Assembly (NCBI GenBank): GCA_023383795.1
Contig: JAHDYJ010000034.1
Coordinates: 1 to 36,970 of the forward strand
Reading direction: 5' to 3'
Source: Burkholderiales bacterium
GTDB lineage: Bacteria; Pseudomonadota; Gammaproteobacteria; Burkholderiales; SG8-39
DNA length: 36,970 nt
Shown: one piece after another, positions 1-9,105 of the stretch
Layout: each line of letters opens with the position of its first letter
How positions within the stretch are numbered: the first letter of the stretch is position 1
Program-made: the position numbers and the translations under genes
The notes under the pieces: model-generated
Databases searched by the model: none
The model's input: the letters and a program-made list of their open reading frames with translations, nothing else
Told to the model about the DNA's origin: nothing

Positions 1-2120
1 GCCGGCTGCAGCCAGCCGATCACCGCGCTTCGCACCCGGTGCACGAAGCGGTCCCAGCCGCGCGGGTTCTGCACGATCTCGGCGCGGAAGAACGACGGGC
101 ACAGCACCGCCGCGTGCGCCACCTCGCCGCACAGCCCGCAGCCCACGCAGCCCGAGTTCACGTAGGCCACCGGATCGACCTTCAGCGGATCGGCGGCGGG
201 CTTCACCGTGAGCGACGGGCAGCCCGACAGGCGCACGCAGGAGTGGTCGCCGGTGCACACGTCCTCGTCGACGCCGAAGCGCTCGCGCACCACGCGCTCG
301 CCGCGCCTGAGCCGCTCCGCCACCTGCGGGCGCAGCCGCCGCTGGCGCTCGAGCTGGCACTCGGCGTCGGCGACGATCACCTTCAGGCCCGCGTAGCCCG
401 TCGTCATCGCCTCCTTCAGCGCCCGCTTCATGTCGCCGACGCGGTAGGTGTAGATGTTCCTGACCCAGCCGATGCCGAGGCTCTTCAGCGCGCGCTCGAT
501 CGACATGTCGCGCGCCTTGTGCGCGTCCTGGTGCGGCGAGGAGGGGATGTTCTGCGTCCCGGTCGCGGAGCTGTAGCCGTTCTTCATGATGACGAGGATG
601 CCGTCGTCCTTGTTGAACGCGGCGCTCGCGACGCCGGAGGTGAGGCCGTTGTGCCAGAAGCCGCCGTCGCCCATGATCGTCACCGTGCGCCGGCCGAACA
701 TCGGGTTGACCGCCGCGTTCGACGCCAGGCCGAGGCCGTAGCCGAGCACGGTGTTGCCGATGTTGAACGGCGGCAGCGTCGAGAACGTGTGGCAGCCGAT
801 GTCGGCGGACACGTGGAACCTGCCGGTCTCGCGCTCGAGCAGCTTCATCGCGGAGAACACGGGCCGCTCCGGGCAGCCGACGCAGAAGCCCGGCGGGCGC
901 GGCGGCACCGGCGCGCCGAGCACCTCGGCCGCCCGCCGCTTCGGCGCGGTGAGCGCCTCGAGCGCGCGCTCGACCGCCGCGGTGTCCACCCCGCGCGGCG
1001 CGACCCTGCCGATCCAGCGCGCGACCCCGCCGAGCACGACCTCGCCGGTGTACTCGCCGGCCATCGGCAGGCAGTCCTTGCCGTGCACCTTCGTCTGCAG
1101 GTCGGCCCTGCGCAGGAGCGCGTGCAGCGCGTCCTCGAGGTAGGCCGGCTGGCCTTCCTCGACCATCAGCACCGCGCGCTTGCCGGCGCAGAAGCGCGTG
1201 ACCTCCTCGGGCACGAGCGGGTAGGTGACGTTCAGGCAGTAGATCGGGATCGCGGCGGCGCCGAACGCGTCGGCGAGCTCGAGGCTCTGCAGCGCGCGCA
1301 CCACCGCGTTGTACATGCCGCCCTGGCAGATGATGCCGACGTCGTCGGCGCGGCCGTCGAAGAACTCGTTCAGGGCGTTCTCGGCGATGAACCTCACCGC
1401 CGCCGGCCAGCGCACCTCGACCTTGTGCTTCTCCTGCATGTAGGTCGCCGGCGGCAGGCAGATGCGCCCGTAGTCGAAGTCGGGCTCCTCGAGCACGCGC
1501 CGGCGCGAGAACGGCGGCGGCACGTTCGCCTTCGCCGGGAAGGCGCCGTGCACGTGACAGGCGCGGATCCGGAGCTCGAGCAGCACCGGGGTGCTCGAGG
1601 CTTCCGAGAGCTCGAAGCCCCTCTCGACCATGCGGGTGATGGTCGGCAGATTCGGGCGCGGGTCGACCAGCCACATCTGCGACTTCATCGCGAACGCGTG
1701 GCTGCGCTCCTGGATGATCGAGGCGCCCTCGCCGTAGTCCTCGCCGAGGATCACCAGCGCGCCGCCGCGCACGCCCGCCGACGCGAGATTGGAGAGCGCA
1801 TCGGAGGCGACGTTGGTGCCGACCGTGGACTTGAACGTCACCGCGCCGCGCAGCGGATAGTTGATCGAGGCGCCCAGCATCGCCGCGGCGCCCGCCTCGG
1901 ACGCGTTGGTCTCGATGTGGATGCCGAGCTCGTCCATGATGTCGCGCGCGTCGTTCAGCACGTCCATCATGTGCGACACCGGCGCGCCCTGGTAGCCGCC
2001 GACGTAGGCGACGCCGGATTGCAGCAACGCCTTGGTCACCGCGAGGATGCCCTCGCCGTGGAAGGTCTGGCCGTCGCCGAGCTTGAGCAGCTCGACCTCC
2101 TTCGCGAAGCTTCGTTCCAT
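1..2120 (-). CDS. iorA: Indolepyruvate-type ferredoxin oxidoreductase, alpha (TPP) subunit, C-terminus outside window
   Basis: Oxidative decarboxylation of aryl-pyruvates or other 2-oxoacids to acyl-CoA, reducing ferredoxin, in the cytoplasm (family knowledge). The frame is open from ATG 2120 to the left edge, about 706 residues, with no stop, so the gene is partial. Seen in the translation: an N-terminal pyrimidine-binding domain beginning LLKLGDGQTFHGEGILAVTK and containing SHMMDVLNDA; the cysteine motif GFCVGCPERPVFSA; a TPP-binding stretch GDGGFWHNGL followed by NGYSSATG; and two C-terminal cysteine clusters, CTGDHSCVRLSGC and CVGCGLCGEVAH...C, typical of the ferredoxin-like end of IorA. 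GGAG lies 8 nt before the start. It begins 28 nt after dctM on the same strand, so it probably belongs to the TRAP operon; the gamma/beta partner (iorB) is expected just outside the window. The 2-oxoacid specificity is not visible from sequence alone. Confidence 0.9.
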   Translation of the reverse strand, partial: MERSFAKEVELLKLGDGQTFHGEGILAVTKALLQSGVAYVGGYQGAPVSHMMDVLNDARDIMDELGIHIETNASEAGAAAMLGASINYPLRGAVTFKSTVGTNVASDALSNLASAGVRGGALVILGEDYGEGASIIQERSHAFAMKSQMWLVDPRPNLPTITRMVERGFELSEASSTPVLLELRIRACHVHGAFPAKANVPPPFSRRRVLEEPDFDYGRICLPPATYMQEKHKVEVRWPAAVRFIAENALNEFFDGRADDVGIICQGGMYNAVVRALQSLELADAFGAAAIPIYCLNVTYPLVPEEVTRFCAGKRAVLMVEEGQPAYLEDALHALLRRADLQTKVHGKDCLPMAGEYTGEVVLGGVARWIGRVAPRGVDTAAVERALEALTAPKRRAAEVLGAPVPPRPPGFCVGCPERPVFSAMKLLERETGRFHVSADIGCHTFSTLPPFNIGNTVLGYGLGLASNAAVNPMFGRRTVTIMGDGGFWHNGLTSGVASAAFNKDDGILVIMKNGYSSATGTQNIPSSPHQDAHKARDMSIERALKSLGIGWVRNIYTYRVGDMKRALKEAMTTGYAGLKVIVADAECQLERQRRLRPQVAERLRRGERVVRERFGVDEDVCTGDHSCVRLSGCPSLTVKPAADPLKVDPVAYVNSGCVGCGLCGEVAHAAVLCPSFFRAEIVQNPRGWDRFVHRVRSAVIGWLQP

Positions 2121-2148
2121 CGCTACGCTCCGTGCCGCAGGGCCCGCG

Positions 2149-3468
2149 TCATCGGCCGATCAGGACCTCGGGCAGCCAGGTCGCGAGTCCCGGGACGAGG
2201 ATCACGATCACCAGCATCGCGAGGCCGAGCACGAGGTAGGGGGTCACGGCGTGGTAGACCTGGCTCATCGTGATCTGCGGCGGCGCGACGCTCTTCATCG
2301 TGAACAGCAGCATGCCGAACGGCGGCGTGAGCAGCCCGAGCTGCATGCAGATCAGGAACAGCACGCCGAACCACACCGGATCGAACCCGTACAGGGCGAC
2401 GAGCGGCATGAAGAACGGCAGCGCGATCAGCATCATGCTCACCTGGTCGACGAAGCAGCCGAGCACCAGCAGGATGATCATCATCAGCGCGAGCACCGTC
2501 GCCGGGGCGAGCTCCGCGCCGCGGATCGCGTTCACCAGCCCGTTGGTCGCCCCGGAGAAGGTGAGGATCTGCGCGAAGGTGGTCGCGCCGACGATGATGA
2601 ACAGGATCACGCCCGAGATCGCCGCGGTGCCCATCAGCGCGCGCATCAGGTTGGACCACGTGAGCGAGCGATAGATCCACGCCACCAGCACGGTCGCCAC
2701 CGCGCCGAGCGCGGCCGCCTCGGTCGGCGTCGCCCAGCCCGCCGCCATCGCGGCGACCACGACCACGAAGATCATCACCAGCGGCACGACGTAGACGATC
2801 AGCGGCTTCCAGCGCTCCCACAGCCGGGCTTCCTGGTGCTCGAACGCCGGCGCGAGCGCCGGATTCACGAGCGCGCGGATCACGATCCAGCCGACGAACA
2901 GGATCGCGAGCACCGCGCCGGGGAGGATGCCCGCGATCAGCAGCCGCGAGATCGAGATGTCGGCGAGGCTGCCGAGCAGCACGGCGAGCGCCGAGGGCGG
3001 GATCAGCATGTCCACGCCGCCGATCGCCATGATCGGGCCCATCGCCATCTTCGGGTGGTAGCCGCGGCGCAGCATCTCGGGCAGGAGCAGGCTGCCGAGG
3101 AGCGCGGTCGTCGCTATGGTCGAGCCGGAGATCGCCGAGAACACCGTGCCCGACACCACTGCCACCACCGAGAGCCGTCCCGGCACGCGCCAGATCAGCC
3201 GGTCGATCGCATCGATCGCCTTCAACGCGACGCCGGTGTGGAACAGCACCTCGCCCATCAGGACGAAGAACGGGATCGGCGTGAGCGTGAACGAGGAGAT
3301 CGCCGCGACGCCGTTGCGCACGAGCTGGATGAGCCCGGCGTCCCCGCCGAGCCAGATCCACGCGCCGACGACGTTGATGCCCAGGAACGCGAACGCCGCC
3401 GGCAGCGCGGCCACGAAGAGCGCCGAGAGGCAGCCGAACAGGACGAGCGCCGCGAGCCACCATGTCAT
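2149..3468 (-). CDS. dctM: TRAP transporter large permease (DctM family)
   Basis: Large membrane subunit of a tripartite ATP-independent periplasmic transporter, which couples ion gradients to uptake of organic acids. The 439-residue protein is hydrophobic almost throughout, with many membrane segments, and shows the DctM-type stretches PIPFFVLMGEVLFHTG and MLIPPSALAVLLGSLADIS. Length fits the family (about 425-440). Start ATG 3468 lies 12 nt after the dctQ stop, consistent with cotranscription; the oxidoreductase gene follows 28 nt after its stop. The substrate cannot be read from this subunit; the neighbouring 2-oxoacid oxidoreductase suggests an aryl- or oxo-carboxylate (inference). Confidence 0.93.
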   Translation of the reverse strand: MTWWLAALVLFGCLSALFVAALPAAFAFLGINVVGAWIWLGGDAGLIQLVRNGVAAISSFTLTPIPFFVLMGEVLFHTGVALKAIDAIDRLIWRVPGRLSVVAVVSGTVFSAISGSTIATTALLGSLLLPEMLRRGYHPKMAMGPIMAIGGVDMLIPPSALAVLLGSLADISISRLLIAGILPGAVLAILFVGWIVIRALVNPALAPAFEHQEARLWERWKPLIVYVVPLVMIFVVVVAAMAAGWATPTEAAALGAVATVLVAWIYRSLTWSNLMRALMGTAAISGVILFIIVGATTFAQILTFSGATNGLVNAIRGAELAPATVLALMMIILLVLGCFVDQVSMMLIALPFFMPLVALYGFDPVWFGVLFLICMQLGLLTPPFGMLLFTMKSVAPPQITMSQVYHAVTPYLVLGLAMLVIVILVPGLATWLPEVLIGR

Positions 3469-3480
3469 CGCGGCCGCGGC

Positions 3481-3975
3481 TCAGACGTGCGGGCCGGCGC
3501 CGACCGCCGGGGCGCCGCGTCCGGCCAGCCGGCGCACGAACTCGATCGCGAGCAGGCCGAAGCACGCGGCGACCGGCACGAACAGCCACCACTCCGGGAA
3601 GACGACGCTCTTCAGGACCATCGAGCCCTGGCGCGCCGAGTCGAGCACCGTGCGCACGCCGTAGACCACGAGCACCAGGCAGATCGCGAGCCCGACCAGG
3701 TTGGCGAGCGCGTCGAGCGCGCGTGCGCGTCCCGCCGGAAGGGCGCGCAACAGCACGTCGAGCCGCACGTGCTCGTTGCGCATCAGCAGCCAGGGCGCCG
3801 CGAGGAACGTCGCGAGCGGCAGGCAGTACTCCGACACCTCCAGCACCCAGGGCAGGGTGCCGAGACCGACGTTGCGGGCGAGCACGTCCGCCGTGACCGC
3901 GACCGCCATGGCGCCGAGGATGAGCGCCGCCGCGGCGGCGGCGCCCTCGAGCGTGCGCCGGTAGACGCGGTCCAT
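3481..3975 (-). CDS. dctQ: TRAP transporter small permease (DctQ family)
   Basis: Small membrane subunit that pairs with DctM in the inner membrane. It has 164 residues with four predicted membrane segments (about 10-30, 47-66, 89-110, 126-147). Characteristic DctQ features are the stretch WVLEVSEYCLPLATFLAAPW and, after it, RNEHVRLDVLL, which resembles the conserved R-x-x-x-H-x-x-x-D motif of the family. ATG 3975 is 9 nt downstream of the dctP stop and its own stop is 12 nt upstream of dctM, so the three transporter genes form one compact unit. Confidence 0.9.
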   Translation of the reverse strand: MDRVYRRTLEGAAAAAALILGAMAVAVTADVLARNVGLGTLPWVLEVSEYCLPLATFLAAPWLLMRNEHVRLDVLLRALPAGRARALDALANLVGLAICLVLVVYGVRTVLDSARQGSMVLKSVVFPEWWLFVPVAACFGLLAIEFVRRLAGRGAPAVGAGPHV

Positions 3976-3984
3976 GCGGCGCTG

Positions 3985-5044
<1,060 letters not shown>

Positions 5045-5057
5045 ATTGATGCCCCGC

Positions 5058-5075
5058 ATGGTAAGAATTCACCAT
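5058..5075. promoter_or_regulatory. Inverted repeat, candidate LysR operator between dctP and lysR
   Basis: ATGGT-N8-ACCAT (5-bp perfect arms, AT-rich centre) sits about 14 nt upstream of the dctP -35 box and 37 nt before the chosen LysR start. An AT-rich dyad in a divergent LysR-target intergenic region is where LysR-type proteins usually bind and autoregulate. It does not contain a clear T-N11-A core, so assignment is tentative. Confidence 0.35.
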
Positions 5076-5111
5076 CGAAATGTGGGCGCCGCGCCGTGCC
5101 GCCGGCCAGCC

Positions 5112-6026
5112 GTGAACCTCGACAACCTCGATCTCAACCTGCTGCGCGTGTTCGACGCGGTGCTGCGCGACCGCAGCGTCACGCTCGCCGGCGAGCGCAT
5201 CGGCCTCTCGCAGCCGGCCATGTCGAACGCGCTCGCGCGGCTGCGCAAGCTGTTCGGCGACCCGTTGTTCGTGCGCACCCCGCGCGGCATGCACCCGACG
5301 CCGTACGCGCAGCGCCTCGCCGACCCGGTGCGCCAGGCGCTCGACCTGCTCGAGCTCACCCTGCGCGCGCGCACCGTGTTCGAGCCGGCGACCGCCGACC
5401 GGATCTTCCGGCTGCACATGTCCGACATCGGCGAGATGGTGTTCCTGCCGCCGCTGCTCGAGCGGCTGAAGGACGACGCGCCGCACGCCCGGATCGAGGT
5501 GGTGCAGCATCCGCTCGCCGGGATCCGCGACGCGCTCGCCGCCGGCGAGCTCGATTTCGCCGTCGGCTTCATGCCCGAGCTCGGCGCCGGCATCGCGCAG
5601 CGGCGGCTCTTCCGCGACCGCTACGTGTGCATCGTGCGCGCCGGCCATCCGCGCGTCGGCCGGTCGCTCTCGGCCGCGCAGTTCCGCGCGGCGCAGCACG
5701 TGCTGATCGCCTCGTCGGGCACCGGGCACCAGGTGGTCGAGCAGATGCTCGCCGAGAACGGGCTGCTCGACGCGGTCGCGCTGCGCGTGCCGCACTTCAT
5801 GGTCGTGCCGATGATCCTCGAGCGCACCGATCTCGTCTGCACCGTGCCGTGGCAGCTCGCGCACGCGTTCGCGCGGCTCGGGCGCTTCCGCGCGCTCGAG
5901 CTGCCGGTCCCGATGCCGTCGTTCGACGTCAAGCTGCTGTGGCACGAGCGGCACGAGCAGGACCCGGGCAACCGCTGGCTGCGCGAGCTCGTGATCGAGC
6001 TGCACGGCGAGGAAGGGGAACGGTGA
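5112..6026 (+). CDS. LysR-type transcriptional regulator (NodD/PcaQ-like length)
   Basis: DNA-binding regulator of 304 residues. The N-terminal winged helix-turn-helix is clear: after NLDLNLLRVFDAVL comes SVTLAGERIGLSQPAMSNAL and RLRKLFGDPLFVRT. The C-terminal part is the periplasmic-binding-like effector domain. GTG 5112 is chosen because family members start with M-(N)-L-(D)-x-L-D-L-N-L-L; the frame remains open 43 codons upstream, but that stretch is Arg/Pro-rich and overlaps the promoter. No strong ribosome site precedes GTG. It is divergent from the TRAP-IOR operon, its most likely target; the downstream dehydratase unit on the same strand is a second possibility. Confidence 0.9.
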   Translation: MNLDNLDLNLLRVFDAVLRDRSVTLAGERIGLSQPAMSNALARLRKLFGDPLFVRTPRGMHPTPYAQRLADPVRQALDLLELTLRARTVFEPATADRIFRLHMSDIGEMVFLPPLLERLKDDAPHARIEVVQHPLAGIRDALAAGELDFAVGFMPELGAGIAQRRLFRDRYVCIVRAGHPRVGRSLSAAQFRAAQHVLIASSGTGHQVVEQMLAENGLLDAVALRVPHFMVVPMILERTDLVCTVPWQLAHAFARLGRFRALELPVPMPSFDVKLLWHERHEQDPGNRWLRELVIELHGEEGER

Positions 6027-6086
6027 GGAGCGAACGGTGAACCGGAAACGGGACAGCCCGGCGTGCTCCGCGCCGCCGGCGCAGAG

Positions 6087-6092
6087 TAGAAT
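6087..6092 (+). promoter_or_regulatory. Candidate -10 box (TAGAAT) before the IlvD-family gene
   Basis: TAGAAT, five of six matches to TATAAT, lies 45 nt before the dehydratase start in otherwise GC-rich sequence. No recognisable -35 element is present at 16-18 nt spacing, so only the -10 is supported. The same hexamer occurs upstream of two other genes here (14642-14647 and 36871-36876, minus strand). Confidence 0.3.
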
Positions 6093-6136
6093 CCGCCGCT
6101 GCTCCTGTCGATCGACCCCGATGGCCGAGGACCTCG

Positions 6137-7837
6137 ATGGCTGACGGCGGGCGACGCGGCCTCGCGCGCGGCCTGACCAGCTACGGCGACGCCGACTTCT
6201 CGCTCTACCTCAGGCGCTCGTTCGCGCGCTCGATGGGCTACTCGAGCGAGATGCTCGCGCGCCCGGTGGTCGGCATCGCCGACTCGGCGAGCGGGTTCAA
6301 CAACTGCCACCGCCATTTCCCCGAGCTCGTCGAGGCGGCGAAGCGCGGCGTGCTCGCCGCCGGCGGCCTGCCGCTCGTCTTTCCGACCATCTCGCTCGGC
6401 GAGGTGTTCCTGCACCCGACCAGCATGATGTTCCGCAACCTCATGTCGATCGACGTCGAGGAGATGATCCGGGCGCAGCCGATGGACGCAGTGATCCTGC
6501 TCGGCGGGTGCGACAAGACGGTGCCCGCGCAGCTGATGGGCGCAGCCTCGGCGGACGTTCCGGCGGTGCAGGTCGTCGCCGGGCCGATGATGCCGGCGCG
6601 CTGGCAGGGCGAGCGCCTCGGCGCCTGCACCGACTGCCGCCGCTTCTGGGCGATGTACCGCGCCGGCGCGATCGAACGGCGGCGCATCGAGGAGGTCGAG
6701 GGCAACCTCGCCACCACCGCCGGCACCTGCGCCGTCATGGGCACCGCGAGCACGATGGCCGCGATCGCCGAGGCGCTCGGCATGGCGCTGCCCGGCACCG
6801 CGGCGATCCCGGCGGTGCACGCCGACCGGCTGCGCGCGGCCGAGGCGAGCGGCCGACGCGCGGTCGAGCTCGCGCGCGATCCGATCCGTCCGTCACAGAT
6901 CATCACCGCGCGGTCGGTGGAGAATGCGCTGCGCGTCGCGCTCGCGATCGGCGGCTCGACGAACGCGATCCTGCACCTCACGGCGATCGCCGGGCGGGTC
7001 GGCGTCGAGGTGTCGCTCGGACGGCTGAACGAGCTTTCCGACTCGACGCCGGTCCTGGTGGACCTGAAGCCGTCCGGCGAGCACTACATGTCCGATCTCT
7101 TCGCCGCGGGCGGCATCGGCGCGGTCATGCGGGAGCTCGAGGAACTGCTGCATCTCGACTGCCGGACGGCGAGCGGCGAGACGCTCGGCGAGCGGCTCGC
7201 CGCGCCGACCGGGTACGTCGACCGCGGGATCGTGCGGCCGATCACCGAGCCCTATCGGCGCGAGGGCGGCCTGGTGGCGCTCTTCGGGACGCTCGCGCCG
7301 CAAGGCGCGATCCTCAAGCGCTCCGCGGCCGACCCCGGGCTCTTCGAGCGCGCGGGCCGTGCGGTGGTGTTCTCCTCGCTCGAGGACCTCGCCGCGCGGA
7401 TCGACGCACCGGACCTCGACGTGACGCCGGACGACTTCCTGGTGCTGCAGAACGCCGGACCGAGGAGCGGCGCGGCGATGCCCGAGGCGGGCTACCTGCC
7501 GATCCCGGCGAAGCTCGCGCGCGCAGGCGTCAAGGACATGGTGCGGATCTCGGATGCGCGCATGAGCGGCACCGCGTACGGCACGATCGTCCTGCACGTC
7601 GCGCCGGAGGCCGCCGTGGGCGGCCCGCTCGCGCTCGCGCGCACGGGCGACCGCATCGGGCTCTCGGTGAAGGCGCGCCGCATCGACCTGCTGGTGGACG
7701 AAGCGGAGCTCGCACGCCGGCGCGCGCAGTGGCGCTCGCCGGTGCGGACGCCGGCGCGCGGATATGCGAAGCTCTACATGGACCACGTGCTGCAGGCCGA
7801 CGCCGGCTGCGATTTCGATTTCCTTATAAAGGCTTGA
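6137..7837 (+). CDS. IlvD/Edd-family dehydratase, probable sugar-acid (pentonate-type) dehydratase
   Basis: Iron-sulfur dehydratase of 566 residues that removes water from a 2,3-dihydroxy acid to give a 2-oxo-3-deoxy acid. Three candidate cluster cysteines are seen: C57 in FNNCHRHF, C125 in GGCDKTVPAQ and C198 in GTCAVMGTASTM, the family's usual arrangement. The form GGCDKTxPAxLMGAAS resembles L-arabonate/D-xylonate dehydratases more than biosynthetic IlvD (family knowledge from memory), and the neighbouring DapA-family gene 20 nt downstream is the usual partner in non-phosphorylative sugar-acid breakdown. Start ATG 6137 has GAGG 6 nt upstream; an ATG at 6121 is out of frame. True dihydroxy-acid dehydratase (branched-chain synthesis) is less likely because of this context. 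Confidence 0.85.
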   Translation: MADGGRRGLARGLTSYGDADFSLYLRRSFARSMGYSSEMLARPVVGIADSASGFNNCHRHFPELVEAAKRGVLAAGGLPLVFPTISLGEVFLHPTSMMFRNLMSIDVEEMIRAQPMDAVILLGGCDKTVPAQLMGAASADVPAVQVVAGPMMPARWQGERLGACTDCRRFWAMYRAGAIERRRIEEVEGNLATTAGTCAVMGTASTMAAIAEALGMALPGTAAIPAVHADRLRAAEASGRRAVELARDPIRPSQIITARSVENALRVALAIGGSTNAILHLTAIAGRVGVEVSLGRLNELSDSTPVLVDLKPSGEHYMSDLFAAGGIGAVMRELEELLHLDCRTASGETLGERLAAPTGYVDRGIVRPITEPYRREGGLVALFGTLAPQGAILKRSAADPGLFERAGRAVVFSSLEDLAARIDAPDLDVTPDDFLVLQNAGPRSGAAMPEAGYLPIPAKLARAGVKDMVRISDARMSGTAYGTIVLHVAPEAAVGGPLALARTGDRIGLSVKARRIDLLVDEAELARRRAQWRSPVRTPARGYAKLYMDHVLQADAGCDFDFLIKA

Positions 7838-7857
7838 ACGAGCGAGGAGCACGATCC

Positions 7858-8793
7858 ATGACCGAGCGACTCAAGGGCGTGCTTGCCCCCGTGGTCACCC
7901 CGTTCACGCAGGACCTTGCGCCCGACGCGAAGCGCTTCGTGCGCCACTGCAAGTGGCTGCTCGGGCACGGCTGCAGCGGGCTCGCGGTGTTCGGCACCAA
8001 CAGCGAGGCGAACTCGCTCTCGGCCGAGGAGCGGATGATGCTCCTCGAGGAGCTCGTCCAGGCCGGGGTGCCCGCGGAGAAGCTCATGCCGGGCACCGGC
8101 TGCTGCGCGCTGACCGACTCGGTGCGGCTCACCGCGCACGCGGTGAAGCTCGGCTGCGCCGGCGTGCTGATGCTGCCGCCGTTCTACTACAAGGGCGTTC
8201 CGGACGAGGGGCTCTTCCGCAACTTCGCCGAGGTGATCGAGCGCGTCGCCGACGAGCGGCTGCAGCTCTACCTCTACCACATCCCGCCGGTCGCGCAGGT
8301 GCCGATCACGCTCGGGCTGATCGAGCGGCTGCTCGCGCGCTATCCGAGGATCGTCGCGGGCATCAAGGACTCGTCGGGCGACTGGAACAACACGCAGGCC
8401 GTCCTGGACGCATTCGTCGGGAAGAGCGGCGGCAAGCAGGGCTTCGACGTGTTCGCCGGCAGCGAGGTGTTCCTGCTGCGGAACATGCGCGCGGGCGGCG
8501 TCGGCTGCATCACCGCGGGCGCGAACGTCAACCCGCACGGGATCGACCGGGCCTACCGCGGCTGGGAGACGCCGGAGGCCGAGAAGCTGCAGGCGTCGAT
8601 CGACGCGGTGCGCAAGGTCCTGCAGTCGCAGGTGTCCATGATCCCGGCGCTCAAGGCGACCATCGCGCACTACGCCGGCGACGCGGGCTGGTCCGCCGTG
8701 CGCCCGCCGCTGGTCGAGCTCACCGCGGACCAGCAGTCGGCGATGGTGAAGGCGCTGCAGGCGCTCGGGTTCGAGATGCCGGGGATCCGGTAG
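7858..8793 (+). CDS. DapA/NanA-family Schiff-base lyase or dehydratase
   Basis: Class I aldolase-fold protein of 311 residues. The Schiff-base lysine is K170 in GIKDSSGDW and the partner tyrosine is Y140 in YLYHIPP. Members act on dihydrodipicolinate precursors, N-acetylneuraminate, 2-keto-3-deoxy sugar acids or 5-keto-4-deoxy-glucarate. The residues after the second strand read GTNSEANSL where many homologues have GTTGE, which argues against a housekeeping DapA. It follows the sugar-acid dehydratase by 20 nt with GAGGAG before its ATG, so the pair probably converts a sugar acid via a 2-keto-3-deoxy intermediate (inference). Exact substrate unknown. Confidence 0.85.
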   Translation: MTERLKGVLAPVVTPFTQDLAPDAKRFVRHCKWLLGHGCSGLAVFGTNSEANSLSAEERMMLLEELVQAGVPAEKLMPGTGCCALTDSVRLTAHAVKLGCAGVLMLPPFYYKGVPDEGLFRNFAEVIERVADERLQLYLYHIPPVAQVPITLGLIERLLARYPRIVAGIKDSSGDWNNTQAVLDAFVGKSGGKQGFDVFAGSEVFLLRNMRAGGVGCITAGANVNPHGIDRAYRGWETPEAEKLQASIDAVRKVLQSQVSMIPALKATIAHYAGDAGWSAVRPPLVELTADQQSAMVKALQALGFEMPGIR

Positions 8794-8794
8794 C

Positions 8795-8809
8795 GCGGCG
8801 GCCCGCCGC
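8795..8809 (+). terminator. Weak GC hairpin after the DapA-family gene
   Basis: GCGGCG-GCC-CGCCGC immediately follows the stop codon. There is no T-run behind it, so it may only be a stabilising 3' hairpin or a chance GC stem. Confidence 0.25.
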
Positions 8810-8874
8810 TGCGTGACGTATTTCTCGTTCGCTATGACAATGGCATTGCCGCGGCGCTGGCCGCGGCGCAGGCT

Positions 8875-8968
8875 GCCGCTTGCGTGAAAGGGCAAACCCG
8901 GCGCGAGCCGGGGGCGCAAAGTCACCGGTCTGCGCGGATCGCAGACGGCCGGACTGCCACGCGGCGGC
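8875..8968 (+). ncRNA. Cyclic di-GMP-I (GEMM-I) riboswitch
   Basis: The motif elements appear in the right order. P1 is formed by GCCGC-TT-GCGTG (8875-8886) pairing with CACGC-G-GCGGC (8958-8968). The signature AAAGGGCAAACC is at 8887-8898. Stem P2, CCCGGC/GCCGGG, is capped by a GCGA tetraloop (8903-8906). The conserved GCGCAAAGTC follows, then a P3 stem containing the perfect hairpin GTCTGCG/CGCAGAC, and the closing CCGGACTGCC. The GNRA loop with GCAAAGnCacnGG is the hallmark of class I c-di-GMP aptamers. It lies in the 5' leader of the secreted protease starting at 9106, 137 nt downstream, on the same strand. Confidence 0.88.
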
Positions 8969-8984
8969 TGAGAGCTGCACGATC

Positions 8985-9000
8985 CACGGGCGCCCCCGTG
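8985..9000 (+). promoter_or_regulatory. Hairpin downstream of the riboswitch, possible expression platform
   Basis: CACGGG-CGCC-CCCGTG forms a perfect 6-bp stem 16 nt after the aptamer. It lacks a T-run, so if it is the expression platform it would work through Rho, pausing or translation. Part of the roughly 310-nt gap between the DapA-family gene and the protease; the rest of that gap holds only the aptamer and GC-rich leader. Confidence 0.3.
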
Positions 9001-9105
9001 CGCCCATCGCAGCGAGCCTCGACCGCCGGTAGCGCGGTTCGCGTCGCGCGTCGGCGTCCCCTCGGACCGGACAACACAACTCGAACACGTTCGAAGGGGG
9101 CTGTC

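Noticed and set aside
6137..7837. Biosynthetic IlvD
   Set aside because: Motif wording and the DapA-family neighbour fit sugar-acid dehydratases better; not excluded.
8884..9105. Upstream extension of the protease frame to 8884
   Set aside because: The extension is the riboswitch and leader; ATG 9106 has a ribosome site.
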